A stretch of DNA of 64,000 bases from Deferribacteres bacterium (GTDB taxonomy: Bacteria; Zhuqueibacterota; Zhuqueibacteria; Zhuqueibacterales; Geothermadaptataceae): the NCBI GenBank assembly GCA_020633675.1, contig JACKDE010000001.1:248001-312000 (forward strand), written 5' to 3'. The position numbers were made by a program, and so were the translations under genes. A model generated the notes under the pieces. It ran no database searches. It was not told the origin of the DNA and worked only from the letters and a program-made list of their open reading frames with translations. Of this stretch, positions 9,324 through 18,140 are shown piece by piece. How positions within the stretch are numbered: position 1 is the first letter of the stretch; every line of letters begins with the position of its first letter.

Positions 9324-10529
9324 ATGATTCAACATTATTTCAATAGCTATATTCAGGATTTGAAAGCGACGCTGGATGAAATCGATCATGCGGCTTTCGA
9401 GAAGGTCGTTCATATTCTGCTGAAAGCGCGGCAGCAGGACAAGCAGATTTTTATCATTGGCAATGGTGGCAGCGCTTCAACCGCCTCGCATTTTGCCTGC
9501 GATTTGGCGAAAGGCACTGTCGATTACGACAATATCAGCTTTAAGCGCTTTCGTGCTATCAGTCTGGCCGACAACATGGCGTACATCACAGCCCTTGGCA
9601 ACGATATCGATTTTGACGAAATTTTTACCGAACAGCTCAAAAGCTATCTCAATCCCGGCGATGTGGTCCTTGGCATTTCGGCCTCGGGCAATTCTCCCAA
9701 TATCGTCAAGGCGCTGCGTTACGCCAAATCCGCCGGCGCAACCACCATCGGCCTGTTAGGCTTCAACGGCGGTCGCGCGAAAGATATCGTCGATGTGCAC
9801 CTGACCGTCTCCAGCCGCAATTACGGTATCGCTGAAGACTTTCATCTGATTGTCCAGCATGTCATGACGCAGGTCATCCGCCGTATGCTGCATAGCGAGC
9901 AACAAAAAGTGATTTTTCTGGATCGCGATGGCGTGATCAATCGAAAAGCACCGGACAATGAATACATTACCTCCTGGAAGGATTTTGAGTTCATGCCGGG
10001 GGCTATGAATGCGATGCGCTATTTTAATGAAATGGGCTATAAACTGGTTGTGGTGACCAATCAGCAAGGCATCGGCAAGGGACTGATGTCGGAAACCACG
10101 CTGCTTGAGATACATAGCAAAATGCAGCAAGTTCTGCTCAACAATGGTATCCATATCGAAAAAATCTTCTATTGTCCCCATCTCGAAGAAACCGATTGTG
10201 CATGCAGAAAACCCAAGCCAGGGCTGATTTATCGGGCGCAAAACGAACTCAATTTCAATGTTCAGCTTGAAAACGCTTTTTTTATCGGCGACTCGGCGTC
10301 TGATGTTGCTGCTGGCAATCGGGCAGGCTGCCAGACAATTCTGCTTGGTGAAAACACTGCCTTGCAAAATGGCTATGCCCCGACGCATCAGGTTCGTACC
10401 CTTGGTGAAGTCGTGGATATTTTGCGCAAGCACGATCTGGCCAATTCCGAAACAACACAGATCGAGGCACAGCCTTCGAAAGATGAGATTTCGCGCATTG
10501 TACCACAGTCGATCTCATCCGCAGGCTGA
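9324..10529 (+). CDS. Fused sedoheptulose-7-P isomerase (GmhA-like) and heptose-bisphosphate phosphatase (GmhB-like)
   Basis: 401 residues with two catalytic units. Residues about 1-190 are a SIS-domain phosphoheptose isomerase (IIGNGGSASTASHFACDLA, then LGISASGNSPNI), which converts sedoheptulose 7-phosphate to heptose 7-phosphate. Residues about 195-375 are a HAD-IIIA phosphatase with motif I FLDRDGVIN, motif II VVTNQQGIGKG, the zinc-site cysteines around CPHLEETDCACRKPKPG, and the final GDSASD motif. The two units are normally separate proteins; here the HAD domain follows with almost no linker. The last 30 residues are a low-complexity tail. The fusion brackets the kinase step, so one protein performs steps 1 and 3 of the pathway. 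An AGGAG site precedes the ATG at 9324. Confidence 0.9.
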   Translation: MIQHYFNSYIQDLKATLDEIDHAAFEKVVHILLKARQQDKQIFIIGNGGSASTASHFACDLAKGTVDYDNISFKRFRAISLADNMAYITALGNDIDFDEIFTEQLKSYLNPGDVVLGISASGNSPNIVKALRYAKSAGATTIGLLGFNGGRAKDIVDVHLTVSSRNYGIAEDFHLIVQHVMTQVIRRMLHSEQQKVIFLDRDGVINRKAPDNEYITSWKDFEFMPGAMNAMRYFNEMGYKLVVVTNQQGIGKGLMSETTLLEIHSKMQQVLLNNGIHIEKIFYCPHLEETDCACRKPKPGLIYRAQNELNFNVQLENAFFIGDSASDVAAGNRAGCQTILLGENTALQNGYAPTHQVRTLGEVVDILRKHDLANSETTQIEAQPSKDEISRIVPQSISSAG

Positions 10530-10607
10530 TGGCGCAATGGCAGCCAAATCGGCACGAGCTTCGTGAATCAACAAAATCGAACAATCTCAAACTGATATAG
10601 ATTAATT

Positions 10608-12170
10608 TTGACAACGTTTGAACTCTCCAATCGACGTTTCCATGGAAAACTATGGCCTGCCGTACTGCTGCATGTGCTATTGCTCTTCCCTGTGACGACA
10701 AAAGCTCAGCTTGGCAGCGGTGCCAGCATTCCGACCTATCACTGGTTGCAGGAAGATTTGAAAGAGCTGCAATTGCGTCAGCCCGCACTCCAGATCTGGA
10801 CGTCGTCCTTGCCTGTGCGGGTTGACAGTGTGGCGCATGCGGTGCAAAGCCTGGCGGCAAGCTCCTCTATTTTTAGCGCGCGATTAAAACACTACTTTGC
10901 CTTAAAGATTGATCGGCAAGCAGATGCTCCGCAGTTGCTTTTTGGTGGACTCAGCTCAGGTGGCTTCGGGCACATCGATGAAGCAATGTGCTCACGATTT
11001 TCTCAGCGCTTCACAACCGCACTGCGTTTTTCGAAAAATGTTTACATCCACAATGTCGTGAATATTGATGAAACATTGCGTGACGATCCAACTTACGCAG
11101 GCAAAAAATGGCGCGGATTTGCCGCTATCACCGAGCAGGCCTACGGCGTTTGGTATGGCCAGCGCGCTCAGCTCAAAATCGGACGTGATTTCGTGCGCTG
11201 GGGCAGGGGGGAAGATGCAACGCTGCTGATTTCTGATAACAGCCTGCCTATGGATCAGCTCCATCTGCAACTGCGGACACGATATGCCCAGTTTAGCTAT
11301 TTTTCTGCGCAACTGGATCGTTTTGCTGCGCAGGAAAACCTGAATAATTCAGGCCAAATCAACCGCCATCTCAGTGCAGGCAGAGTCGATTTTGCGTTTT
11401 TTGGCCGGACTTTGCAAGTCGGCCTGAGCCAGGCGGCGCTCTATGGGCGGAGTGGAGGCTTCGACTGGAATTACCTCAATCCATTTTTGGTTTTTCACGG
11501 CGAAGTGTTGAACAGCGGTGGCACTGCTAACAGTTTTGCCAGCATTGACTTCTCATATTTCCCAAGCCCGGGCACTGAGTTTTATGGCGAGTTGCTGATC
11601 GATGATTTTCAAATCGAAAAGAGCTCGGTGATCGATTTGGAGCCGGATGAATATGGTTTGCTGTTTGGGGCGCGCTTTGCCGATCCCTTTGGCTCGCGCG
11701 GGCTGACGACCGGCATCGAGTACACCAAAGTGAAAAATCGTACCTATAACTCGCCGGAGTTTTACGAGAAATTTCTCCATCGCAATCGCCCTATCGGCCA
11801 TTTTCTCGGCAACGATTTTGATCGTTGGTTGCTTTTCATGCGCAAGTCCATCGATAATAATTGGCGTATTCAGGCTAAAGCTGATTTTCGCAGGCACGGC
11901 CGGGGCCGCATCGAAGCCGCGTGGGATACACCGTGGTTGGCTTCAACTTTGGCAGAGGGCTATTCCGAGCCTTTCCCGACCGGCGTTGTGGAGAAAATGC
12001 AGCGCTTTACGCTGGAAATGCGCTGGCATCCACAGCCTGCTGTCTTCTTTGAATTGATGACACAATACAGCACGTTCGACAATCATTTCAATGTGATTGG
12101 CGCAGAAAATGGCGAGACCGAGGTTCGGCTCAATATCTGGTTGGAATGGTCGAAATGGATCAGAATATGA
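10608..12170 (+). CDS. Wzi-like capsule assembly outer-membrane protein
   Basis: 520 residues with an N-terminal signal peptide (hydrophobic AVLLHVLLLFPV then KAQ). The body is rich in alternating aromatic/polar beta strands and contains the family segment KIGRDFVRWGRGEDATLLIS followed by SLPMDQLHLQLRTRYAQF. Wzi-type proteins are outer-membrane beta-barrels that hold capsule or exopolysaccharide to the surface. The C-terminus ends in an aromatic-rich strand (NIWLEWSKWIRI), as expected for an outer-membrane barrel. It is the last gene of the polysaccharide cluster and is followed by a strong terminator. The start is a TTG at 10608; no good ATG lies upstream of the signal peptide. Confidence 0.8.
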   Translation: MTTFELSNRRFHGKLWPAVLLHVLLLFPVTTKAQLGSGASIPTYHWLQEDLKELQLRQPALQIWTSSLPVRVDSVAHAVQSLAASSSIFSARLKHYFALKIDRQADAPQLLFGGLSSGGFGHIDEAMCSRFSQRFTTALRFSKNVYIHNVVNIDETLRDDPTYAGKKWRGFAAITEQAYGVWYGQRAQLKIGRDFVRWGRGEDATLLISDNSLPMDQLHLQLRTRYAQFSYFSAQLDRFAAQENLNNSGQINRHLSAGRVDFAFFGRTLQVGLSQAALYGRSGGFDWNYLNPFLVFHGEVLNSGGTANSFASIDFSYFPSPGTEFYGELLIDDFQIEKSSVIDLEPDEYGLLFGARFADPFGSRGLTTGIEYTKVKNRTYNSPEFYEKFLHRNRPIGHFLGNDFDRWLLFMRKSIDNNWRIQAKADFRRHGRGRIEAAWDTPWLASTLAEGYSEPFPTGVVEKMQRFTLEMRWHPQPAVFFELMTQYSTFDNHFNVIGAENGETEVRLNIWLEWSKWIRI

Positions 12171-12282
12171 GCAGGCAGCGCAATCCCACCGCTCCGCAAG
12201 TGGGTGCTGCAGCGATTGTGTAGAATGCCGGGATGAACCCGGTTACTGCCCAGGAAGGCAATTCCCCTAAATTGCTTTCCAC

Positions 12283-12333
12283 CCAAAAAGAAGCCCGTTA
12301 GTACCGGACGTACTCAACGGGCTTTTTTGTTTT
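12283..12333. terminator. Bidirectional rho-independent terminator
   Basis: The stem AGCCCGTT (12292-12299) pairs with AACGGGCT (12316-12323), extended by GTA/TAC inside. A T-run follows on the plus strand and an A-run (AAAAAG) precedes the stem, giving a T-rich tail on the minus strand. It separates the converging Wzi-like and SGNH hydrolase genes. Confidence 0.9.
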
Positions 12334-12337
12334 CCGA

Positions 12338-13606
12338 TTATCGAATAACTTGAATCTTTTGTCGCTTCACATCGCCTGGCGTATTCATCAGGATAAAGTA
12401 GGTGCCACTCGGAACCAGGCTGCCTGCACTGGTCTGGCCATTCCAGACATAGCTGTGGCGACCGGCATTGGCTGTGCCGTTGTGGAGCATAGCCACTTCC
12501 CGACCGAGAATGTCATAAATGGCAACCCGCACAGAAGTGGGTTCGGGTATATCAATCGAAATGTTGGTTTGTGCTGCGCCGCTTGAGATCGAAAATGGAT
12601 TGGGATAACTTGGCAGCAGCGTATAGAGTGCCGGTGCCGTGACTTTGACGTCAATCGCATCGCTGTAGGCAAAAGTACCGTCGGTATCGATCTGTTTGAG
12701 ACGAAATTGGTAGGCGCCAGGCTCATTGTTTTCAACGGAATATGCGTAATCGTGCGATATGGAAGAAGTCCCATTGCCTTTCACAAAGCCTACTTTTTCA
12801 AAAGGGCTGCCATTCAAACTGCGTTCGATGTCGAAGCCGTAGTTGTTGCTTTCGGAAGCCGTCTGCCACATCAAATGCACTGTCTGAAGGTTTGCCAGGC
12901 CATTAAAGGTGATGAGCTCAACCGGAGTGACCGGAGTGAGATAGTTGATCATTATGCTGTAAAATCTGTCCGCCATCAACTGGTAGCCCGAATCGTTGGG
13001 GTGCAAGTAGTCATCCATGAGCGAACCTTGCCAGTTTGCGACGCTTGCGATAACATTGTATTGATCGACGTGAGTGACCGGATTGCTGCCTTTGCGCTGA
13101 TTGACAAGATTGACAATCGCATCGTTTAGCGTTACTGTATTGCTGTTTTTGGCATCGGTACGTGGGAGAATGCTGCAGAGAAAAATGTGGATGTTGGAAT
13201 TGTGATTCCAGATCTGGCTCATGGTCACATCGATATCGTTGATGATATCCTGTGTTGAGCGATTGGCGGATATGTCGTTGGTGCCGATGTGGAAAATCAC
13301 CATATCGGGATCGCTGTTGTTGACCCAATTGCCGATATTCGAGCGGATCTGATCGGCCTTCCAGCCGGGATGGCCTTCGTGGTCGCTGTCAAATCCCGAC
13401 CCATCCTGCAACGAGCCGACAAAATTGACGGAGTAGTTGGTTTTGAGGCGGTTATAAAGGGGCTTGCGATAGCCTGTATTGTCGCCGGTACTACCGATGC
13501 CCATGGTAATAGAATTGCCTAACGGCATGATTTTCGTTTGTGCGAGAGTCGCTGTCGCAGAAAAGCATAAGCTGGAGAGAGCAACCAGTATCGCAACGTG
13601 ACGCAT
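12338..13606 (-). CDS. Secreted SGNH/GDSL hydrolase with type IX-type sorting tail
   Basis: 422 residues. A signal peptide (VALSSLCFSATATLAQ) leads to an SGNH hydrolase domain at about 24-225. It has block I LGNSITMG (catalytic Ser), block III HIGTNDIS and block V DYLHPNDSGY with the catalytic Asp and His. The domain resembles acetylxylan-esterase-like enzymes, so deacetylation of plant or microbial polysaccharide is likely. Residues about 240-330 form a fibronectin/Ig-like module. The last 90 residues (YPNPF, then VRVAIYDILGREVAML) are a FlgD-like/Por-type C-terminal sorting domain, implying export by a type IX system. It is transcribed away from the sigma factor gene across a 343-base gap. 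Confidence 0.88.
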   Translation of the reverse strand: MRHVAILVALSSLCFSATATLAQTKIMPLGNSITMGIGSTGDNTGYRKPLYNRLKTNYSVNFVGSLQDGSGFDSDHEGHPGWKADQIRSNIGNWVNNSDPDMVIFHIGTNDISANRSTQDIINDIDVTMSQIWNHNSNIHIFLCSILPRTDAKNSNTVTLNDAIVNLVNQRKGSNPVTHVDQYNVIASVANWQGSLMDDYLHPNDSGYQLMADRFYSIMINYLTPVTPVELITFNGLANLQTVHLMWQTASESNNYGFDIERSLNGSPFEKVGFVKGNGTSSISHDYAYSVENNEPGAYQFRLKQIDTDGTFAYSDAIDVKVTAPALYTLLPSYPNPFSISSGAAQTNISIDIPEPTSVRVAIYDILGREVAMLHNGTANAGRHSYVWNGQTSAGSLVPSGTYFILMNTPGDVKRQKIQVIR

Positions 13607-13949
13607 GTGAAATTCCTTTCAAAGTGCTTTTCCTGAGAGAATGTAGCGTATGACGCTGGTGCAAAAGCGGATAGAAAAATAGTAAATTCTTTTTAGCAGA
13701 GAGTCAACAACTGAATCTCCAATAACATTTAATTATACCCTAAAGTTTCGGATTTGCGTTTTTCTATAGCACGGAAAATGTGCATCGGAAAAATTATGGC
13801 AAAAGCGGATATTTTTTTGCTTCCAGCCAAGGCAATTTGCAAAAAAACTAGGGATGCGCGATTAAAACCGCTTGCGGCGGATTGACAAAATAAAGAATAT
13901 CGCATTGCAATACAATAAATTTTAACAGATCGCGTCTTCATAAACGAAC
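13607..13949. other. Divergent intergenic region
   Basis: This stretch separates the minus-strand SGNH hydrolase from the plus-strand sigma factor gene and must hold both promoters. A TTGACA lies near 13883 and a TACAAT near 13911, but the spacing (about 23 bases) is too long for a standard promoter pair, so I do not call a promoter. No credible gene is seen. Confidence 0.5.
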
Positions 13950-14513
13950 ATGATAGATCATCCTGAAAAATCCGAGCAGGAACTCATCGAGCTGTGCCAA
14001 AAAAAAGATGGCCATGCATTTGACAGGCTGATGCGTCACTACCGTATCCCGCTTTTTCATTTTTTGGTGCGGTCTTGTGGCGACAAAGAGCTTGCCGAAG
14101 ACCTCTTTCAGGATACACTCATCAAAGTATGGCGTTTTTTGCCGGGCTATAAGGGCAGAAGCGCATTTTCGAGCTGGTTGTTCAGCGTCGCCCACAACGT
14201 CGTTCGCGATGCCCTGCGACGCCAAAAAGTGCGTGCCAATATCTCGTTTCGTGAAACCGTACCGGACCAGGCAATGGCGCACACACCCGCAGATGAGGTT
14301 GTTGCTGACGAAACCAGGCAGTTGGTCGAGCAGGCATTGCAAGCTTTGCCTGAAAAACAGCGCCAGGTGTTTTTGCTGCGTCAGCATAGCGGCATGGCCT
14401 TCAAGGAAATCGCCAAGGTGACAGGCGAGCCACTCAACACCGTGCTGAGTCACATGCGCTACGCGGTGGCAAAACTGAAGAAATGTTTGCGCGATGATGA
14501 TCTGATTATATGA
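13950..14513 (+). CDS. ECF-family RNA polymerase sigma factor
   Basis: 187 residues. The region-2 segment is AEDLFQDTLIKVWRFLPGY followed by FSSWLFSVAHNVVRDALRR, which binds core polymerase and the -10 element. The region-4 helix-turn-helix is ALPEKQRQVFLLRQ followed by FKEIAKVTGEPLNTVLSH, which reads the -35 element. The length and two-domain structure are normal for extracytoplasmic-function sigma factors. The next two genes encode a membrane anti-sigma-like protein and a periplasmic coiled-coil protein, so it probably responds to envelope conditions. It starts at an ATG at 13950. Confidence 0.93.
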   Translation: MIDHPEKSEQELIELCQKKDGHAFDRLMRHYRIPLFHFLVRSCGDKELAEDLFQDTLIKVWRFLPGYKGRSAFSSWLFSVAHNVVRDALRRQKVRANISFRETVPDQAMAHTPADEVVADETRQLVEQALQALPEKQRQVFLLRQHSGMAFKEIAKVTGEPLNTVLSHMRYAVAKLKKCLRDDDLII

Positions 14514-14530
14514 AATTTTGAGATTGAATT

Positions 14531-15091
14531 ATGGCCAAATCAATGAAAAAGAATCTTTGTGCGGATTTCGAGCAAGCCATGTGGCTTCTTCTTTCGGAGG
14601 AACTGCCCGGGGCGGAAATGCAGGATTGGCGGGATCACCTTCATGTCTGTCCGCACTGCCAAAAGTCCCTCAATGAAGCGCGGCAAATTCTGACAATTTA
14701 CGATAAAGTACCTAACGCTGCGCTTGACGAAGCGCGCTATCAGGATGCGCTTCATATCGCAGTGCAGGCAGAGCCGAAGTGGCGGGCGCTCCGGGAACCG
14801 ATGCTGTACTGGGCTACTCCCCTTGCGTTGGCTGCCGGACTCGCGCTTTTTTGGTTGTGGCCGCGAGCGAATACAGAATCGCTGGAGTGGCAAGCAACAG
14901 CAGTTGAGAACCGGCTCCTTTTGATGCAAGATGACATTTACGAAGCTGAATCGCTGGAGTTGTCTGACGCGCCGCTGGCTATTTTCGAAACCAATGATGG
15001 CGTTTGGGAAATGGAATTGCGATCTGTCGAGCGAGAGATCGACAACTTGCAACTGGAGTTGGCGCTCAGCAGTGTTAACGATCGCGAATGA
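14531..15091 (+). CDS. Putative zinc-type anti-sigma factor (single membrane pass)
   Basis: 186 residues. The N-terminal part has His36-x3-Cys40-x2-Cys43 (HLHVCPHC), the zinc-binding motif of ZAS-domain anti-sigma factors. One hydrophobic segment (ATPLALAAGLALFWLW, about residues 93-109) follows, then a periplasmic part of about 75 residues rich in Glu and Leu that may form a helix. By family analogy the cytosolic half holds the sigma factor encoded 17 bases upstream, and the outer half senses a signal. Sigma binding is inferred from gene order and the motif. Confidence 0.75.
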   Translation: MAKSMKKNLCADFEQAMWLLLSEELPGAEMQDWRDHLHVCPHCQKSLNEARQILTIYDKVPNAALDEARYQDALHIAVQAEPKWRALREPMLYWATPLALAAGLALFWLWPRANTESLEWQATAVENRLLLMQDDIYEAESLELSDAPLAIFETNDGVWEMELRSVEREIDNLQLELALSSVNDRE

Positions 15092-15149
15092 TGCCTTGTT
15101 TTCTAAAATTTTGAGGGATATAAATTCTTAATAATCAAAGAGGTGAAAA

Positions 15150-15743
15150 ATGAAAAAAACGATGTTTCTAATGGTCAGCGTGTTGTTGCTGAGCGGCGTG
15201 TGTGTTCAACTTTCCGCACAGGAAAAAAAGATCAAGAAAAAGCCGGATGTGGCCGTGGAAGAATATTCCAGGCAATTTGCTGAAAAAGAGCGCGAAGCGC
15301 TGGAGTTTTTGCGGGAAATTTCTCCAGAAAAGGTCGAGAAACTGTTAATGGTCAAGGAAGTCAACCGCGACGAGTACAATTACCAGCTTAAACGTGTTTT
15401 GGAAGAGATGATGCAGGCACGCAGATTTGAAAAAAGCGATCCTGAGCGCTATGAACGCATCGTGCGCACGAAATCGCTCGAAGAAAAGTCGCAGTCCCTC
15501 GGCAGAGCACACCGCCAGGCCAGCAAATCGGAAAAAGCCAATATTGAAGCGGAGTTAAATAAAATTCTAAGCGAGCTGTTTGATCTGCGTGAAGAAAATC
15601 GCCGGGAAGAAGTTGCCAAACTGGAAACCCGCTTGAAGGAACTGAAAGATTCGTTGAAAGAGCGCCAGGAAAACAAAGCTGAAATTATTAAAAGACGGTT
15701 GGCACAGCTTACCGGTCAGAGCCAGCATTTGGAATGGGAATAA
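15150..15743 (+). CDS. Periplasmic coiled-coil protein (sigma operon, function unknown)
   Basis: 197 residues with a signal peptide (MFLMVSVLLLSGVCVQLSAQ) and then an almost fully charged, helical sequence rich in Glu, Lys and Arg with heptad-like leucines. It resembles CpxP/Spy/heavy-metal-resistance type helical periplasmic proteins in general character, but I see no LTxxQ motif to place it there. It is the third gene of the sigma/anti-sigma group and may modulate the sensor. AGAGGTG lies eight bases before the ATG. A long perfect hairpin follows the stop. Confidence 0.6.
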   Translation: MKKTMFLMVSVLLLSGVCVQLSAQEKKIKKKPDVAVEEYSRQFAEKEREALEFLREISPEKVEKLLMVKEVNRDEYNYQLKRVLEEMMQARRFEKSDPERYERIVRTKSLEEKSQSLGRAHRQASKSEKANIEAELNKILSELFDLREENRREEVAKLETRLKELKDSLKERQENKAEIIKRRLAQLTGQSQHLEWE

Positions 15744-15780
15744 ACTGCCGAGATAAACACCGCGTATCGTTCAGCCCAAG

Positions 15781-15821
15781 AACCTGCCAGCAGCACATGA
15801 GATTAGTGCTGCTGGCAGGTT
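15781..15821. terminator. Long perfect hairpin between converging genes
   Basis: Arms AACCTGCCAGCAGCAC (15781-15796) and GTGCTGCTGGCAGGTT (15806-15821) are perfect reverse complements with a 9-base loop. Only a short AATTTT follows on the plus strand. The position between converging genes suggests termination in both directions, though the U-tract is weak. Confidence 0.75.
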
Positions 15822-15828
15822 TGCGTAA

Positions 15829-17961
15829 TCAATTTTCCCCGACTTTTTCCCGCACAGCACCGCTTTTTTCTGCTATTTTTTGCCGTACAATACCATCGAA
15901 CAGCGCTGGCAGATCACGCTGAAAAATATCTGGCTGACGGCAGTGAATCAGCACCTCCAGTGCGGTTTTATTGGTGCGCAACACTTCCGGTACATTGGTA
16001 TTGAGCTCGATCGTCACGCGTGTTTTGCCGTATCGTTGAAAGGTTTGTTTCATCGCTTCGGCGATCGCCTCGCCTGCCAAATTGCCGGGGTAGCCGGTGA
16101 TACGGACCCGCACCGAATCATCAGTCGATTTTTTATAAAGTAATTTCAAGTACCAGCCACTGGGCACTGCATTCACTGTGGTGATACGATCGTCAACAGT
16201 GTAGGTGGTGTCATTTTGCCGGACCAGCTCTGGCGCGACACCAGCCCAGCGCAGTGTGTCGGCGAGCGCCTGGGCCAGCTGCAGGTTCGCCTGGGCAGCG
16301 CTGATGCCTTCAAACGGATCGCCGTGTTCGGTGCCGCCCAGCGCCGCATCGATGACGATGCTTTCGCCGTGTAAAAGTCCACCCAAATTGGCACGCAGCC
16401 GAGACAGCACAATCTCACTTTTACCCGAATCGATGCTGACCGATCTGATCTCCGAAGTGTAGCCATCACACTGAAAAGACAGGCTGTGTGCACCAACCGG
16501 TGGATCGAGCAAATAAAAGCCGCCATTATGATCAGTAAAGGTGCTGATAGAATCGTCCAACTTGATCTGCACGTCTGCAATGCCGGCATCGCTTGAATCG
16601 TCGATGACCATGCCACTGAGCAGCCAGGTTGTGCCGGGCGCAATAAGCCGCAACGCCAACGTGTCTCGGTGGGCGTCGGCCTGTAGATAAATTTTCGTTT
16701 CTCCAGTATCGCTGGCGGCCCTGAAATAGGCCCGGCCTCTACTGTTGCTGAGCGTCAGCTTTTCCGGAGAAATCGTGCCCGTGCTGGCAGACAACAACGC
16801 TTCCGTTCCATCCCATACCGGTTGGCTATCGGCGTCGAACAGGGTAAACACCACTGGCAGCAGCGCTGCATCATCCGCTGGCAAAATGCGCGTCGGCACT
16901 TCAAAACTGGCAGAATCGACCGGCGAAGCAATAATCAGTGTATCGATGCGCGGGAAGTTGTGGTTCTTGAACAGATTTTGCAGATCGACCTGCACGGTGT
17001 GTGGTCCGTTCGTAAGGGCTGAATCGGGTTGAAAACGCAGCAGCTTGCGGCGCAGATCCACCGAGGCCGGCACAATCTTGCCATCGAGCTTCAACGAAAC
17101 GCTTTCGGAGTAGGCTAACAGACGGCCATCGCTGCGACCGCCGCGTTCAACAATGCCATCGCGCAGTCCATACACTACTTCGGGCTGCTTGTCGCGCGCG
17201 ATGCCAGTCGGCGCAAGCAATTCGGTTTCGGGGATGCCACCAGCTGCCCATTTGGCCAGGCCGAGAAAGATCGCATACGCCTCGCGCCGATTGTAGCGCC
17301 AATCCATCAAACGCTTCTCTTCCCGCGGATTGGAAAAAAACGACGTTTCAAGCAAAATCGCCGGCATGGTTGCACGCCGGAGCAAGCCAAAGCCTGCCGG
17401 ATAAATCATCCGGTCGGTGAGCAGGCCATCTTCGGCTACCTGTGGCAATCGCAAGGCGCTGAGCAGCTCGAAATAAACATTGCGCGCCAGGTCCATGCTT
17501 AGCGGTGAATAGTCCGGATGCAAATGGTAGTAGACCGAGACGTAGTTGGTTTCAGGCTTGCTGTCGGCATTGTGGTGCAATGAAACCAAAAAATCGCATT
17601 CCTGTTCGGCTGCGATGTCTACGCGATCCTGTAAAGAAACAAAATAATCACTGGTGCGGGTCAGCACGACGTGCGCGCCGGCTTTTTCCAGGAATTCTTT
17701 TAAAAATTGAGCGACATTTAAATTCATCACCGGCTCGCGCTTGCCGGTCGGACCGCGCTTGTAGCCCGGCAAATGCGCCAAGCCACCATGCCCGGGGTCG
17801 AGCGCGATTTTGTAGCCGCTTAGATTTTTTGCATAGGGAGGAATAGTATATTGTTCTTTCGGGAGTTCCTGCCAGTCGTGCAGTTTCAGCGTTCTGCTGC
17901 CTGAACAACCAAACAATAAAACGAATGCTGCTAACATCCAATAGTAACACATCTTTTTCAT
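15829..17961 (-). CDS. Lipoprotein N-acetylmuramoyl-L-alanine amidase with a second, degenerate amidase-like domain
   Basis: 710 residues. A lipobox (LLFGCSG, Cys19) predicts a lipid-anchored envelope protein. Residues about 50-245 are an Amidase_3 catalytic domain: DPGHGG (His58), REPVMN (Glu76), SLHHNA (His129/130) and the catalytic Glu205 in ILLETSFFSN. It should cut the amide bond between muramic acid and the stem peptide. The middle (about 250-530) contains Ig-like and carboxypeptidase-regulatory-like repeats (SGMVIDDSSDAGIADVQIKL). Residues about 540-700 resemble a second amidase domain (IVIDAALGGTEHGDP) in which the zinc His is gone, so it is probably non-catalytic. Most family members are 200-500 residues, so this one is large. 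Confidence 0.85.
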   Translation of the reverse strand: MKKMCYYWMLAAFVLLFGCSGSRTLKLHDWQELPKEQYTIPPYAKNLSGYKIALDPGHGGLAHLPGYKRGPTGKREPVMNLNVAQFLKEFLEKAGAHVVLTRTSDYFVSLQDRVDIAAEQECDFLVSLHHNADSKPETNYVSVYYHLHPDYSPLSMDLARNVYFELLSALRLPQVAEDGLLTDRMIYPAGFGLLRRATMPAILLETSFFSNPREEKRLMDWRYNRREAYAIFLGLAKWAAGGIPETELLAPTGIARDKQPEVVYGLRDGIVERGGRSDGRLLAYSESVSLKLDGKIVPASVDLRRKLLRFQPDSALTNGPHTVQVDLQNLFKNHNFPRIDTLIIASPVDSASFEVPTRILPADDAALLPVVFTLFDADSQPVWDGTEALLSASTGTISPEKLTLSNSRGRAYFRAASDTGETKIYLQADAHRDTLALRLIAPGTTWLLSGMVIDDSSDAGIADVQIKLDDSISTFTDHNGGFYLLDPPVGAHSLSFQCDGYTSEIRSVSIDSGKSEIVLSRLRANLGGLLHGESIVIDAALGGTEHGDPFEGISAAQANLQLAQALADTLRWAGVAPELVRQNDTTYTVDDRITTVNAVPSGWYLKLLYKKSTDDSVRVRITGYPGNLAGEAIAEAMKQTFQRYGKTRVTIELNTNVPEVLRTNKTALEVLIHCRQPDIFQRDLPALFDGIVRQKIAEKSGAVREKVGEN

Positions 17962-18140
17962 AAAATTTGCTTTCTTACAACTGCATCAAAAAAACATCTT
18001 TGCGCCAATATAAAACCAACACAAACAGGACGCAAACCGTTACCGTACGGACGCGAATTTGCAATTGACATTCCGAAGTGGATTGGCTAACTTGCTGCCT
18101 TCAACAAGCCCGACTGCATGTGCAATTTTGGAGAAATGAG

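Noticed and set aside
13880..13920. Possible sigma-70-like promoter before the ECF sigma gene
   Set aside because: The TTGACA and TACAAT boxes are about 23 bases apart, outside the usual spacing.
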